Counted from the first letter of the stretch, positions 24,708-37,950 are shown. The stretch: DNA of 64,000 bases from Melanocharis versteri (GCA_013397845.1 VZTG01003741.1:62001-126000), one strand, 5' to 3'. Made by a program: numbers and translations. The notes: generated by a model not told the origin, from the sequence alone.

Positions 24708-24873
24708 TTCTTTTGCCAGCAGCTTCGCTGTCTGGCTTGCCAGAAATCATTGGGTATTTGAGCGGCACTTCTATTCAACACCTTTTTAACATCAAGATGT
24801 TTTTAGGAACATTTGTCTCATGTATGCTGGCTGTAGCCCATGGGCTCCTCTGTGGAGCCATGATCCATTTGGG
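24708..24873 (+). pseudogene. CLC pseudogene exon: GSGIP and gating-loop region
   Basis: The acceptor is CCTTGCAG and the donor GG|GTGAGA. The frame is fully open: LLPAASLSGLPEIIGYLSGT, then SIQHLFNIKMFLGTFVSCML and AVAHGLLCGAMIHLG. Relatives have AASGSGIPE here, and this copy reads AASLSGLPE, replacing the first glycine of the Cl--binding GSGIP motif. Relatives read CGPEGPMIHLG at the end, and this copy reads CGAMIHLG. The loop with the gating (external) glutamate is therefore gone, by an in-frame loss equal to three codons plus a Pro to Ala change. Even translated, the product should not work as a normal CLC exchanger. The exon ends with two bases of a split glycine codon. Confidence 0.88.
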
Positions 24874-27800
24874 GTGAGAAATAGCAATTCTCAATGTTAA
24901 AGCTATCGGGATAATGTTAAAGCTACCAGGCTGAGGATATGGCTTTGCAACATCTGTCTTAGTAGCAGCACTGGCTTAAAAAATACCCTGCTCTAGGAGG
25001 TCTTTTCGCCTGTGCTGTTCCCCATCCCTTTTGCATTAACACTATTGATGCCACGCAGTGAAGGAAAGGATTTGTTTGCTGTGTGTTTTAAATACTGGCT
25101 TGGTTCCCTAGTATGATCCCTGAGCGATGCTCAGCAAGCAGTTATCTGGACAACTGCAGTCAGTTTTGTTTCTGAAAAGCCACCTACCACGCAGCCATGG
25201 CCTGCTGGCTGCTTTACATCTCGTGTAACTGCTTTTACCTGTGCAAAGTCTGTATAAAAATAAAGCCAGTGTCAAGTGGCTTCGCACAGCAGGGACAGTA
25301 ATTTTAAAGCCACCTGCAGAAAGTGCCGTAAGTGGCTGTGCAAGGCACAGACTGATGGGGTCTGTGTTTCCAGCTTGGGAACACGGCAGCCACCAGTGCC
25401 AGCTGAGGGCAGCTGCAGGAACCAGGTGCTGCTCTGCAGGTGACAGATTGCAAGCTGGGTTGGAGCTGCTTGTTGTTCATGCAGCAGTGTTACACTATGT
25501 TTCTAGGTGGGGAAAAGTAGACTTCATAGTCTTTCTGAAGAATAATGTTTTTATGCCTCCTTCTTATGCACAAAGGAAGAGAATCCCTGTCACCCTTCCT
25601 TGTGACGGGGATAGAGGAGGCTTGCCTGGTCCCCCTCTGTAGGTCAGAGCAGATCTTAAAATTTACTGTGTTGCAATACAACCAAACTTGGCAACTGTGG
25701 GCCAGGCTTTGGGGTTTTTTGTTTGTTTTGGAAAGCGACATAATTTCCTTTATTCATCATTCAGAGGAGAATCCTGCTGCACTTTGTTATCTATCTGGAA
25801 CCATGTCTTGAATAGAGATGGTAAAATTGGTCTCTGCTAAAAGGATATAGATTGTTTATTGGCTGTTTTGCTGTTTTATTTCTGATCCTTTTTGGGGTTG
25901 GAAAGTATTCATCCTTGAGGTTTGTTCTCCCCTCTTCACCACCCTGACCAAACGTGTTCCTCCGCACCAACCATTCACATTTTCTGTTGCTCTGTGGGTT
26001 TATACTTATTTATTTATTTGCACAGAGGTGCAGCACCCTAGGGGATGACTCAGATGTTCAAAAATAGGAGCACATGGTTAGTCAGAGGTGGCCACAAACC
26101 TTTCAGACAATGCTTCCCAAGGATTAACTCTCCCTTTTGGTTTCTTTTGTTTTCTTTGCTTTCAGACATTTGTCTCCAGGAGCTCAGAGACTGCAGCTGT
26201 GATTTCTTTTTTTCCTTTGTGCTGGGTTGGTAACAGTGATTTGTGAGCCAAAGAGTTGAATCATATTTCCATGAATAAAGTCATCACAGTATCAACGTGA
26301 TGCCTTTTCAAAACATAGGAATTAAGAGCTAGTTTAATTTAATTTAGTTGGAACCCTCCACCATTTTTATTAAACATAAACACACGTAAGTTGCTAAAAG
26401 CCTCTGAGAGATTTATTAAGGCTCCTAATTTAAGTCTTGTGGAAAAGTCTTCCAAGATTGTACAATGAATAGATTTTTCATTCCACTAAGGGTTTGGATT
26501 TTTTTTTCCCATTTAAATGTAATTTGAAGTGCTGCCTGGGAACACACTGTAATAATTTAAATCATCACACGTCTTCTGTTAGAAGTAGGGCTGTTCTGGC
26601 TGCCGTGGTTGTTAACCTGGGAACAGATGATTGAAATGATGGGCTCTAGTCTGATGTGTCACCACACTTGGGCAGACATTAGCATGCAGTTCTTCAAAGG
26701 CATTTCATGGACTACCATCATAACACTCTTTGCAAAAGAGACATTTAAGTCTCTGAGTCAAGAACCTGAAAGTCTTTAGCAGCTTCCTCCTTTATGTCAA
26801 CGGGACTTTGCATATTTAAAAGACGTGTTCAGCATTTTCCATGTTTAGATCTGTTGAAACCAATCTGGCTTTGCTGCTGCACACTGGTTAAGGCTCTGTC
26901 CTCCTCTGCCTTTAACTGATTTATGAATAATTTACCAAAGAGTGCTCTCAATTATACAACATCACTTTTAGTGCTCTCCTGGGTCATGGCCTGAGCCAGC
27001 TGCATTTGGACACCGTTGGCATCCACCTCCCGATCTTCACCAGGTTTTGGAATTCAGCTGATAAGTGAGTGATGGGCAGAGATGTGGGGCTCTGTGAGGG
27101 CCACCCCACCACTGCTCTCGATGCCCCAGGGGTGTCACTGGTGAGCCCATTGCATCTGGAAGGGAAACAGAGATGCTGCACCAGCAATCTTCCAGTGTTC
27201 CTGCTGTTTGTCACTTTGGAATGGGGGAAAAAGCCACCCAGTCTAATTAAAAGAAAGTTGTTTAATTAAACAACTTTAAAATTCTTTAATTAAAAGACAG
27301 TTCACGAGTTGTTTAATACGTTAATACAGAAGACCTTTTCCCATTGCTTTCTGGGTCATGTAAGGAGGGAGAAAAATGCAGGATTTTTACACATGGACTT
27401 CATCCTTAAATTAATGATACTGTCCCAGGAAAAAAGAGATTATGGGAATTGCCCAATGTCCACAGGGGGTCCTTGCTTTATTTTTTGAGTTTTGTAAAAG
27501 TAAATTGTTTGTGACACTTTTTTAGTCTGGCTCTTCTCTGCTCATGTGTGTCTGTGAGATAATGCTGGTAAACTCTCTCTTTTGAACAGTTCTACTGAAA
27601 TTAATGGGATTAGTTTCCAGGAAAAGAAATTGAAACCACTTTATGACTTCTCTATGGTATTTATTATCATGTTGATATACAAAACCCTGTTTGGTTTTTT
27701 AAAGTAAGGATAAAAAAAAGAACCTTGCATGTTAATTTCCTCAAGAAATAGAATTCAAATGAACAGTCACTTGTGAACTATCTGTAGTTTAAAAGTAAAT

Positions 27801-29747
27801 CAAAAAGCATCGAAGGGAAGATATGGGATGTCCTTTGCCTTTAGCATGTTAAGATCAGTCCTTAAATAAATCTGAGATGTGCTGGTTAAACAAAATGTTA
27901 CTCGTGGAAGAAATCAGCAACCGTGGTAAGAAAAGTGGAGAAAATGTTTGTTTTTCTATGCAGGATCCAGTTACAGTATAATCAAAAAGAAGCACTAGCT
28001 TGCAGTCGGCAACCATCCTGGGGGAAGCAGGTTGTACAGAAGTCCTCTTCACAGAGAGGGCTGTTGGTGAGCAGCAGAGACAAATGTCAGTCTCTGTGAC
28101 ACTTCACTTCTTTACAAAGACCAGGATGACAACTCCCCACTGCCCTGGTACCTTCTGGTGCTGAGTAGGCTCAAGAGATGTACCCGCTCCAGGTACAGTC
28201 ACAGGCAGAGCAGCAACTCAGCGAGCATTAGGCTGTTGAAGGCACTTAAGGCATTCCTCCATCGGGGAGCTCTACTGGATGTGTTGGAAGGGTCCAATTT
28301 CATTGTTGATACCGCTGGTGGGACACGTAGCATGTACAGCTGGCTGGAGCAGGAAGCTGGGGATGTCCAAGGAAAGCTTGCCCAGCTTTTACTGAGGCAT
28401 GTAGTACCTCTTGAGCTCCCAGCTGCTGGAAGCAATGTCACTGGGAAAGTACCACGTGTAAGTAAAAATCCATGCACAAAAGTGTCTTAACCTTTGTGAG
28501 CCAGGAAATATCAGACATGAAGTTACTTGTGTGACTTTACTGGTGAGCTTTGTTAAGGGCTTTGACACATGACCTCTTTAACTTTTTCCCTTACTTTCTC
28601 TCTATTATCCTCACTGCTACCTGTCCTTGTACTGATAAAACTTGTGAACACTACAGGGAAATTAAAAGGGCCTCCAGATGTTTAGAGACGACTCTGATCT
28701 GTTTTTTTTTTTCCGAGAATTTGCTGTTTGTTACCATTTAAAATACTGAAGTGTTTTTTACACCCATTGACTTCAGCTGGTACCGAATGCTCAGCATGTC
28801 TACAAATTACCCCTGAGGTGTCAGGTAGCACATCCAGAGGATGCAAGTTTTATAAGCCTTTGAGCACTATTGATTAGTTCATTAGATGCATCAGCATCGC
28901 TCCAGTAACCCCCGCAAAGGCTGGACTTGAGTCTGTTTTTCTAAGACAGAATTCAAGCATAATTTTATTTCCTCCTTCTAAATCCTTCCCTCTGTTTTGC
29001 ACACTGTGGCCTCCCTTAAAAATGTAACTTTTGTCTGATGCATGCCGTTGTTTTAATAGAACAAAATTGGTGTTTTGGAAAGAAAATTATGTGTTGTGTG
29101 GGAAAATGTATAATATAAATGTTTAAAGGAAGACTGTCAATTAATGCCTTTTTAATAATACTATAATTATTTTCCTCCTTTATCTTCCTTTTTTTTTCTT
29201 TACTGGAACTGGCTTACAGTGCAGATCTCTGCTATTTGAGCTCCTAGTGCTGCTTACAGCAATGGAGTTGCTCCTTGGGGCGTGTGTGGGCTCCACACCT
29301 TTCCAGGGAGGGAGACAAGGCATATATGTTCCATGTGGGTTTCTCAGACATTTACAGATGGAGGCAGGATGTTGAGCCTTCAGGCTCCAGGACTGTACTC
29401 TTATTCTCTAGCGAATCCCAAGCTGTCCTACCATTTTTTCACTGCAGTGTCTCACTTCTGTGAGTGCACTGTTGCAGGATGGGAAGTGGCACATCTGCCT
29501 GTTCTTGGGCTGTTTGGTGCTAGTTCAGCAGCTCACTGTCACACGATACCCATGGTAGCCAAACAATGCTATAGGGCTGAGGATTTTGTCACGGCGGATG
29601 TGTCTAAACTCACATCGTAGAGATGCAAGGCACTGTAATAACCCCATAATATACCAGCAGGCTTTGAGAGGAAATTATGTTTCTGGTGGTTTTTGTTTCT
29701 CTTTCCTTACCCCGTTACCCAAATTTTGTCTCTTCTACCTGTTGCAG
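24874..29747 (+). other. Intron of the CLC pseudogene
   Basis: About 4.9 kb of AT-rich DNA lies between the gating-loop exon and the next remnant. A CLC exon covering the segment after PMIHLG would be expected here but was not recognised; it may be deleted or decayed. A perfect 24-bp palindrome lies at 27254-27277. A frame at 28158-28490 looks open but resembles nothing I know. Confidence 0.6.
27254..27277. repeat. Perfect 24-bp AT-rich palindrome
   Basis: AAAGTTGTTTAA followed by TTAAACAACTTT is exactly self-complementary with no loop. It is flanked by TCTAATTAAAAG on the left and CTTTAATTAAAAGAC on the right, which are only partly complementary. No coding sequence is nearby. Confidence 0.85.
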
Positions 29748-29982
29748 GCACAGTTTCATTACAGCTGGTGCAGGAGCAGGCATAGCTTCGATATTTTGTG
29801 CTGTCATCAGCAGACTCTTGTTCTTCTTAGGAGAAGTGGGACATCAGGCTGGCCTGGCAAACCTGCTGCTGCTGCTGCTTGGTGGCCACTTTCACCACGT
29901 TTTACTGTTCTCTTCTCTCTATGGATTTGTTTCCAGGAGTCATTTTAGCTTTTTTGAAGCAGAGAAAAGAATTCTGCTATGG
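29748..29982 (+). pseudogene. CLC pseudogene exon: GAGAG / proton-glutamate region
   Basis: The acceptor is GTTGCAG and the donor TGG|GTATGT. The frame is open: HSFITAGAGAGIASIFCAVI, then SRLLFFLGEVGHQAGLANLL, a leucine run, and later SSLYGFVSRSHFSFFEAEKR. Relatives have FISAGAGAGVASAFGAPISG then LLFSLEE, so AP is now AV, the following SG is SR and the EE pair is GE. By alignment the second glutamate, which corresponds to the proton glutamate of exchangers, is kept. The usual LTWR segment is replaced by a leucine run encoded by a CTG repeat near 29865-29880. The exon ends on a complete codon, and the next remnant begins in the same phase. Confidence 0.85.
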
Positions 29983-32900
29983 GTATGTACTGTGTGGGTG
30001 TGGGAGGAAATAGATGCAGGGGTTTGGCTTGTCTCTTTTCAGTATTTTTGCTGGGGCAGTGTCCGAGAAGGGGGACTGAGAAGGGCGAAAGCTGGGGTAT
30101 GGACAGTTACCAGATCAGTGGGTATGGAAGCCTTCACACTTTACATCTGGAAATCACTTAAATACAACACAGAGTTGTTTTGTTCTAAACTATAGCGAAC
30201 AGGAAAAGCATCTACTGTTTGCTTATTGACTGTTAATAAGAGAATTTTCTGTGTTGGTGCTGGATAGAAGAGGATGCTTTGAAGTAAAGGAAAAAGCAGA
30301 GAAGCTCTAAAATTGACTGTCCTCCCCTTCTGCAGTTGGCTCACGCTCTCTGCTGCTGCTGCCAGCATTGCTGTACTGTGCCCCTGCTCCTTGGTGCTTA
30401 CAGATTAAACATTTGAAAAGATGCAATCACTGTTTGTTGCAGTTGCAAAATGGAGGTGACCTTCGGCCTCAGCTGCCTTTGCTTTATTCCTTCCAGCGTG
30501 ACATGACCTTTTGCCTTATGTCCACCTAAAAGTAGTTGCTTTTATTTTCATGCCTTTCATTCATTTTTATTGCTCATGATGATGATGATTCAATAGCGAT
30601 GTGCTAGTATCAGGATCTCCACTTCTTCCAGCCTAAATACCCTTCTTTGTATTTGACTTGGAGATCAATTAGAGAGCCAGAAATAAACTCCTGGTATTCT
30701 GAATCCCAATCCATTTTTTGCTACTTTTTACTATAGGTAATTTTTTCCTAAAGTAGTTGCCCAATCACTTTCATTGATCTCTGAATTTCTTCTGGCTTGT
30801 ATTACTCTAGCAACACAGACACTGAAGATCTTGGTATTTTCCACATGTAGCTATACCTCGGTTGGGAAAATGGCCAATGTTTCTTGCGTGCATGCTCCCT
30901 GATATATTTGCTTTATCACAAGTTTAGCTGGGGAAAGTGGAGAAGATGTTGAGTTTCCACCCAAATCCTTTTTGTGGACCAACTCATAGTACAGGTCTCC
31001 AAACAGCTGCAGATATACACCAAGAAGATAAAAGTTTGTGGTAGAAAGGTGAGGCTACGTGGGCAGGGAAGAGGTCAAGCCTTCTGAAGCCAGATTGATT
31101 GCTGAAACCAAAGCATTGTGTAATGAACAGCTGCATGCACAGGGGAAAGTGGATTCACTTCTGTTGCTGTTTTACAATAGGCTTTGCTCTTTTAACACTT
31201 GGTTGAGGATGTTTTCTGAAAAGAGCAGTGGATTCTGTCTCCTTCTATCTTCTCTTAGTGTTACTGGAGGGAAAAGTTAGTTAAAATTATTAACAACATA
31301 ACTTCTGGTAGGGTTCAATAAGTTTTTGGCTCTTAATGTGGTACAGATAAGCAGAAACATTTTCATTTCGCTGAACATGAGGCTCAGGGGAAATTTTGTT
31401 TCTTGTATATTTTGTGGCATTAACAAAACACAGTTTACAGGGAATAAACTGAATTGAAAGCTTGTGGGTTATGTTTCTCAAGAAATGATTTGGTTTTTTT
31501 TAGTTTCATTCTACCTAGCATAATGTTACTAAGGGAATTTATTGTACTCCGGAGCATGAGATTTTCAGGAAACTTCACTTTATTTTTACATAGACCATAG
31601 GATTAATTCTAAAGGTGAAACTTGCTCTGTAGGTACCATTTTTTTCCTTGATGACTGGCCAAAGCTTGTGGTTTATATTACAACAAAAACAAAGAGTATA
31701 CCGTGCCACCTTTCATTTCCAGCCTGTGGAATACTCTCTTGACTTTACCTTTACTGCCACACACATGCAGTGTAATGTGCATATTTTGCTTGAAAGCAAA
31801 TATCTCAGTATATCTTTTCCTTAGCAAAAATGGAGGTAGGGAGAAAAAACAATAAAATCACATATGTCTATTTTTAGTTTTAGTGCAGGATTTGAATTAA
31901 GTAGAATATAATGCAAAATACTTGAATCCTGAAGTAAATAAACCAGATTTTTTTTTCTACTTCAAATTAAGCTTGTTCCCTCTGAATTCCAACTCCTTAA
32001 ATATTAGATCTCTTTAAATCTTTTGGAAAAAAATGGATGTTGTTACAGCTATTGGTAACAATAGCATTATTAAAGTTCTGCTTAGTACACAGAGTACCTA
32101 CATAGGTGATTGTTGTAATCCTGGTTCTAAGGTGTGATGTACCTTAAGTCTGTCCCTACTTCCTGTGGGTGTGTGTGCAGGTGTTGAGCTTCTGGTGCCT
32201 AGGAATGGCTGCTGGGATTTTCCCTCTTCCAGATCCAGTTTCCCTGTCTGCAGCACCCTGTGGACCAATTCTTGAAGCCTAGGTGGATTTTGACCCCGGC
32301 ATTTCTCCTCTCAGAAAATACCACCCATGTTTAGTACAGCCACCTGGTGAATTTGTTAAACTCTAGGCTATTTGTAGCAAGAACAAGAATAAGATTAAGG
32401 GTCAAGAAGAAGAGAAGGAAGGAGAAAAAAGAATTTGGACAATAAGAGTGCCTCATGCTCAAGCAATTTAAGGCAGGCTGACAGCTGACACTTTGTCCAA
32501 TCCACTAACCTAAGATTACATCAGTTTAGGGTTTTTTTCAGGCAACTCTTGACATGTGACTTTCCTGCATCCTGACGGGTAGCTTTTTATGCATTTTATG
32601 ATCTCTTACTTTGTTCAGATCCTAATCATGACAAAACTCTAAACCTGGACTAGGGAAATCATATCCTCACAGCTTTTAATAGATTATCACTGACCTGTTG
32701 ACCCCGCTTTGTTGCCTGGAAGATAAAATTAAAATGTGATATTGCTTTCATCCTTGCTGCTGGTTGAGGAGTCAAGCAGAAAATTCAATTACTATTACAG
32801 CTGCCAGATTATGTTCTGTGCCTGTGATTTGTTGTTTTGCGAGTTGTTCTAGCTCAGCATGAATTTCCACAGTTTTACTTAAATAAATTCACTTATTAAT

Positions 32901-33291
32901 TATCTCACTGCACATGGATGCAGATTGACACTTAAGAAATGAACATTCAGCAATGCCCTGATTCAGCAAAGTCTTTTGAAGTGCTCATTAAAGCCATTAT
33001 ATTGTGTTATTTAGATGTAACCTGAAGTGCTCTGTGCCAGTAGTAAGTGCAGTATGTCATAGTTTTCTGCTATGTGTGCCAACACCAGTGTCTACCTGCT
33101 AGGTTCCACTCCTGTGAGGTGTGCAAGAAGAGATCAGCTTTAAAGTAATTAGCTGAGTTCTCTAAATCAAAAGGAAAGATTTATTTCCTCCATGGAAATT
33201 ACTTTGAGGTATCAGGTTTTGTGAGAAAGGATGCAATAATTCATGTCACTGGCAGGATGCTCAGAACAGTTTTCTCCTTTCTTTGACTCAG
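29983..33291 (+). other. Intron of the CLC pseudogene
   Basis: This 3.3 kb AT-rich intron runs from the GTATGT donor to the CTCAG acceptor. It includes a GATGATGATGATG microsatellite near 30578-30590. I see no exon or repeat family that I can name. Confidence 0.65.
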
Positions 33292-33369
33292 ATTAAGAAC
33301 TTGCTGGACATGAACATCTTGGCCTTCATTCTAACCATCCTCCTTGGAGTGTTTAGAGGTCTTCTATGA
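33292..33369 (+). pseudogene. CLC pseudogene exon: LAFI…LLG segment, nonsense
   Basis: The acceptor is GACTCAG. The frame reads IKNLLDMNILAFILTILLGV, then FRGLL and TGA (33367-33369) followed by A. Relatives have INVLAFIPTILLGVLGGLLGA, so the stop replaces a glycine (GGA to TGA would suffice). A poly-T run after the stop shifts the frame; shifted by one, the sequence resembles the family's LNLKI continuation (LN-stop-KINKL), which carries another stop. The true 3' end of the exon is unclear because no good donor follows. The phase is continuous with the exon ending at 29982. Confidence 0.82.
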
Positions 33370-36300
33370 GCCTTTTTTTTTTCCCCTAAATTGAAAGATT
33401 AATAAATTACATATGCAGTTCTTTAATTTTAATCCAATTCCAAAATCATCCCTTAGGAAAACAAACAACTTAGGAGACTGTGCTTATCTTTGTAAGTAAA
33501 TAATATGGTTCTCTTAATTATGTAACATTTCCAGTGACTAATGAGGGCAGGTCTCAAATTCCTGCATGGAAAAGTGAATCTGACCTGCTGGTAATTAATA
33601 ACGTGCAACAGAGGAAAGCAAATGTGGATTTTCAAAATGCATATATGTATTTAATGTTGGTAGGTATATAAGAATAGAGAAGATGTTTTTTTATTTGTTT
33701 GGTTTGGTTTGGATTTTTGCTTGAGGTTTATTTCCTGTGGAGTCACTCTCCCACTGCTGTTCTACTCTGGTGATACTTTGTCAGCTTAGTGACACATAGC
33801 AGCAGTGTTAGTGTGCTTTTGCATTTGTTTGCAATCCATGGAGAGCTCAAATGTCCTGATAAGACATGATGGGGCCACTTTACATCTAGGCTTTGGAGTT
33901 TCCATTTGGTATCATATGTCTTTGGGGAGAGTCATGCCATTGGAAAAGAAAGGGTATAGGCAAATGGTTCCCCTATTTTGAATATTTTAATGCTTTTCCA
34001 TTTTATGCTTTGGTTATAGCTTAAGCATGTTGCTATGAAGAGCATTATGACCTTAATAATCCTATAAAGACAGGCTGAGAAAGTTGGGGTTGTTCAGCCT
34101 GGAGCAGAGCAGGCTCTGGTGAGGCCTAAGAGCATCCTCCAGTACCTAAAGGGGGCTGCAGAAAAGCTGGAGAGGGACTTTTTAAAAGAGCATGGAGTGA
34201 CAGGATGGGGGAATGGCTTCAAACTGAAAAAGGGCAGGTTTAGATTAGATATTAGAAGAAATTCTTGGCTGTGAAGGTGGCAAGACACTGGACAAGGTTG
34301 CTCAGGGAAGTTGTGTACTCCCCATCCCTGGAAGTGTTCAAGGCCAGGGTGGATGGGGCTTTGAGCCACCTGATCTAGTGGAAGGTGTCTCTGCTCATGG
34401 CAGGGATATTGGAACTAGATGATCATTCAGGTCCCTTTCAATGCAAACCATTCTATGATTAAATGTAGAGAATGAAAATCTTCAGAACTGTTCTACTGCA
34501 CTTTTAGCAAACTGTGCAAATTTGAGATTCTCTGCAAGTTTCTTTAGTGAATACCTACTTTGTTATAAGCTTTCTTTATTTCCATTATTTTTGAGGAATT
34601 GTTTCTGAGGAGTTTTCCAATCTTTTAAGGTGTTGAGATGACCTATCTTTAGGGAAATTGGTGCACACTGAAGCCCCTTTCTTCTGCTCTCTTGTAGGCA
34701 GTATGTTTTATGTGTGACATATCTGTTTTTTATATATCCTGCTTTGTCTTCTCTCCTTCTTGGAGAGAGGGTTGCTCAATTGAAGACCAATGAGTTGGCC
34801 ATAATGATGCTCTCCTCCCATCAGCCCAGACACCCCTTCAGCACACTCTGAGCCAGCAAAATATATATAAGTTTCAGGGAAAGGCAATCACCTTGACTTG
34901 CATTGACAGCCTGCATGATACTGGGAGGAAAACAATTATTATTTTACATATGAGGGGGAAACTTTTGGGGCTAAAACTGTAAATAACTGTAGGTTGAGGC
35001 ACACGGCCAGGTTTCTGCAAGCTCTCCACAGACTGGTACAGATGCACGTTTCCCGATGGTTTACCTCTCCATAGGGTCAGAAAGAGTGCATTTCATTTAG
35101 TCCTTGGAGGTTCTGCGTGTGCTCTGGCAGTCCACCACCTCCTCTGCCTAGTCCTGCTCCTGGTCAGAGCAGCAGTCTGCTTGTTGGCTTCTCTGTTGGC
35201 ACATCAGAGGTGAAATCTGACCTGGGCAGGGACAAGAGGAGGAGGAGTGATCCCGATGAAAGGACTGTGCTGGAGCATGCCCGTGCTGTTGATGACAGCT
35301 GAATTTCAGCTCCTCTTAGTGGCAGGATGCTGGCATTTCTGTTGGCAGCTGTGTTTGCTCACTATCTGCTGAGGGAACACACCCCGATGAAGTTCACTTC
35401 AAGCTTTTTGCTTCCACGTTTGAAAGAGAGAGTAAGGTCCGTAGGGAAAACAGGATTTCTCAGCTTTAGGGAGAGCCTTTCCCCTGCCCAGCCTTCTCAC
35501 GTTGTGCTACAGCTTTGCTCTCCCATCTTGCTACAGGTTCGTGGCTTTGTGCTGTTGAGCACCACAATGAGATATCTTAACCAAAATCCCGTTTTCAGTC
35601 CAGCAAGACGAGAAGCAGAGTCCCATGCGTGACTCCCATTAGTCCTGTGGAAATGCCATGGTTTCCAAAGGACCTCTGTTTGCCAGAGGTCGGGTTTGTA
35701 ACAATTGCTGTTTTAACAATTTGGAGCCAGAGTGCTATGTTTGACCGCCATTTCCCCTACCATTGGGAAACCTTTGGCTTTCTCATGGTACATTACAGAA
35801 ACCTTGCACAAACTGCTCCAGCGCATAAAAAACACTGCTTATTACTCTCTGGAATAAAAACCAAAACATGCATCAACATAAGCCAGTAAGAGCCAGTATG
35901 TTAGAAAACACTGTAGAATTAAATGTAAGATCATCTAGCAAAGATTTAGTGACAGACATAAAGAAAACTCTAAGAAAACTCCTAAGAGTTATTTTATGTT
36001 GTTTAAGAGCGGTGCCTTGCTGACTCCAAAAGTTCATGGAGTGGTTAGCACCTTGCCAGCACATACCTGAAAATGGGAGAACAGCATGTGTTTTGTAGGG
36101 CTGTAGTGCTTAAAGAGCTTTTCTGTATATGTATTTTTGCCTTAATCCCCCCCTTTTTTTTTTTAATTCTGCTCTTTTTTTACCTTAATTTTGTAGCATG
36201 AGCTCTTATTCAGACTGTTTTTCCTTTTCTGTTAGCTGTAGAAGATCCTGCTCAGGTCACAGTCCTTATTTTATTATAACTTGGCAGAAAAAGGCAGGAA

Positions 36301-37950
36301 AGAAACTGTTTGATCTGGGAGAGAACCGTACAATTTTTTTTTTAATAAACTCACATAATGAGGCAGCTGAAAAAAACTATGTCACAGTGACTTTAACCAA
36401 AAATAATCTTGTATAAACCAGTTTGCATTTAAACTTGGAAAGAACCCATCATGATATCTTCCACACCCACAACATAACCCGGAGTACCATTCCTTTGACT
36501 GGAATTGAATATCTAATCTTCAGCCCATAGATTAGACGAAGCTGTCTTCTAAGTGCCCTACTGCCCCTTGGCCTGCATTTGCTTCTCCTCAATTCATCAC
36601 CTTTCTCTCTGTGAGGAAATCACAATGTAGATAATGTTTTGCCAAGAATCTGGCAGAGCTATCTTTCTTTTTCTATTTTTTTTAAATCACATTGACTAAT
36701 GCTTCTGTTCCAAAAGCTCAGTGTTTCCATGGGCAGGGTGGACAATTTAAGGATATATGCATATATACTTAATATATAAGCTGTCAAAACTTTAAAAGGA
36801 TACTGGAGAGGATAATTTTCCTTTCTATCTGGCTGTGAAGATAGGCTACTGCTTTAAATGTGTAGCCACTGGCTCCAGGCTAGCTGTCCTTCTAGCTCCC
36901 TTTGGACTTTGGAGTTTTGGCAAAAGGTTGACCTGGGTTTGAACTGTCCCGGAGTCAAGTTTTCAAAAACAAAACCTGACCTAAGCTTTGTGAAGACTGA
37001 ACTACTCCCAGTTTCATCTATCTGCTGTAGATGTGTTCTGCCCATAAGCTTATAATTTCTGAGATATAGGGAAACAAAGGCTTGAGATACAATCGTCTGA
37101 CAACTTGTCACAACTGCACACAGCTGAATCTCGGCTTAAAGGTTGCCATAAATGTGCTATCTGAGCTGTTTAATAGCTATCCACAGAGGAGATGAAACCT
37201 TGTGCTTGGGAAATATATTATCACTCTGGTTGTGTGTTCCTGTAATTTTTCTCCAGACGTCTACTGAAATATTTTCCAAATACTTTTTTATTTTGGGTTT
37301 ATCTTCATTTGTATAGAATTTTAAATTAATCTCAATTAAGATAAAACCCTGAACATTAGTTTTTAATGAAATATAACTGTTATACTGAACTATATTATGA
37401 TGAAAAATAATGCAGCACTGAAATGCAGTGCTCATGTAAAAACTTCCTTTGCTTTTGGTGAATGCAAAGCAGCCAGTGAAAACACCTTCTGCTGTGTTCT
37501 ATTTCAAATGTTTTTGGTTTCATTCATTTTTACTTCAAAATGGGTAAATGGAAAACTAGAACGACCTGATAAAGTATCTTCAGCCATTTGGATCGCAATG
37601 TCTGTGTCTCCACCATGTAGCATCTAATTAGCTTTAGGCTTTATAGGTGCCTAGTATTGCTGGGATGTCTAGGAACTTCTTTCTGTTGATTAACTGAGTA
37701 TTAATCCTTTCATAACATCCTCATGAGAGAAGGGAAGCAATAAGTTTGCAAGTTAGAAACAAGTCTTTAACTGTTCATAATGACCAAGGACTTCAAATTT
37801 GCATAAATGGGGGGAAATTCAAATTGAAACAGTGGACCCTTTCTGACACACAGCATAATTTTAAGTACCAACAGAAAAAGCAGTTTTCTTTCTTTCTTTT
37901 TTTGGTCCATCCTTACATCTCGAAATGGACTGTTTACTTAATGCCTGCAG
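33370..37950 (+). other. Intron of the CLC pseudogene
   Basis: This interval lies between two CLC remnants. It contains a sense CR1 fragment at about 34055-34461 and otherwise AT-rich DNA. I recognised no further CLC exon. The C-rich frame near 35117-35302 has no recognisable family. Confidence 0.6.
34055..34461 (+). mobile_element. CR1 LINE fragment, sense
   Basis: The stretch begins in the RT C-terminal part (AAGTTGGGGTTGTTCAGCCT then GGAGCAGAGCAGGCTCTGG). It runs through TTCAAACTGAAAAAGGGCAG and CCACCTGATCTAGTGGAAGG to the end CCATTCTATGATTA. It is 5'-truncated and inactive, with several frameshifts. It lies in the same orientation as the CLC pseudogene. Confidence 0.88.

Noticed and set aside
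37886..37900. TTTCTTTCTTTC simple repeat considered as a regulatory tract
   Set aside because: It is an ordinary pyrimidine microsatellite, possibly the degenerated polypyrimidine tract of the exon at 37951.
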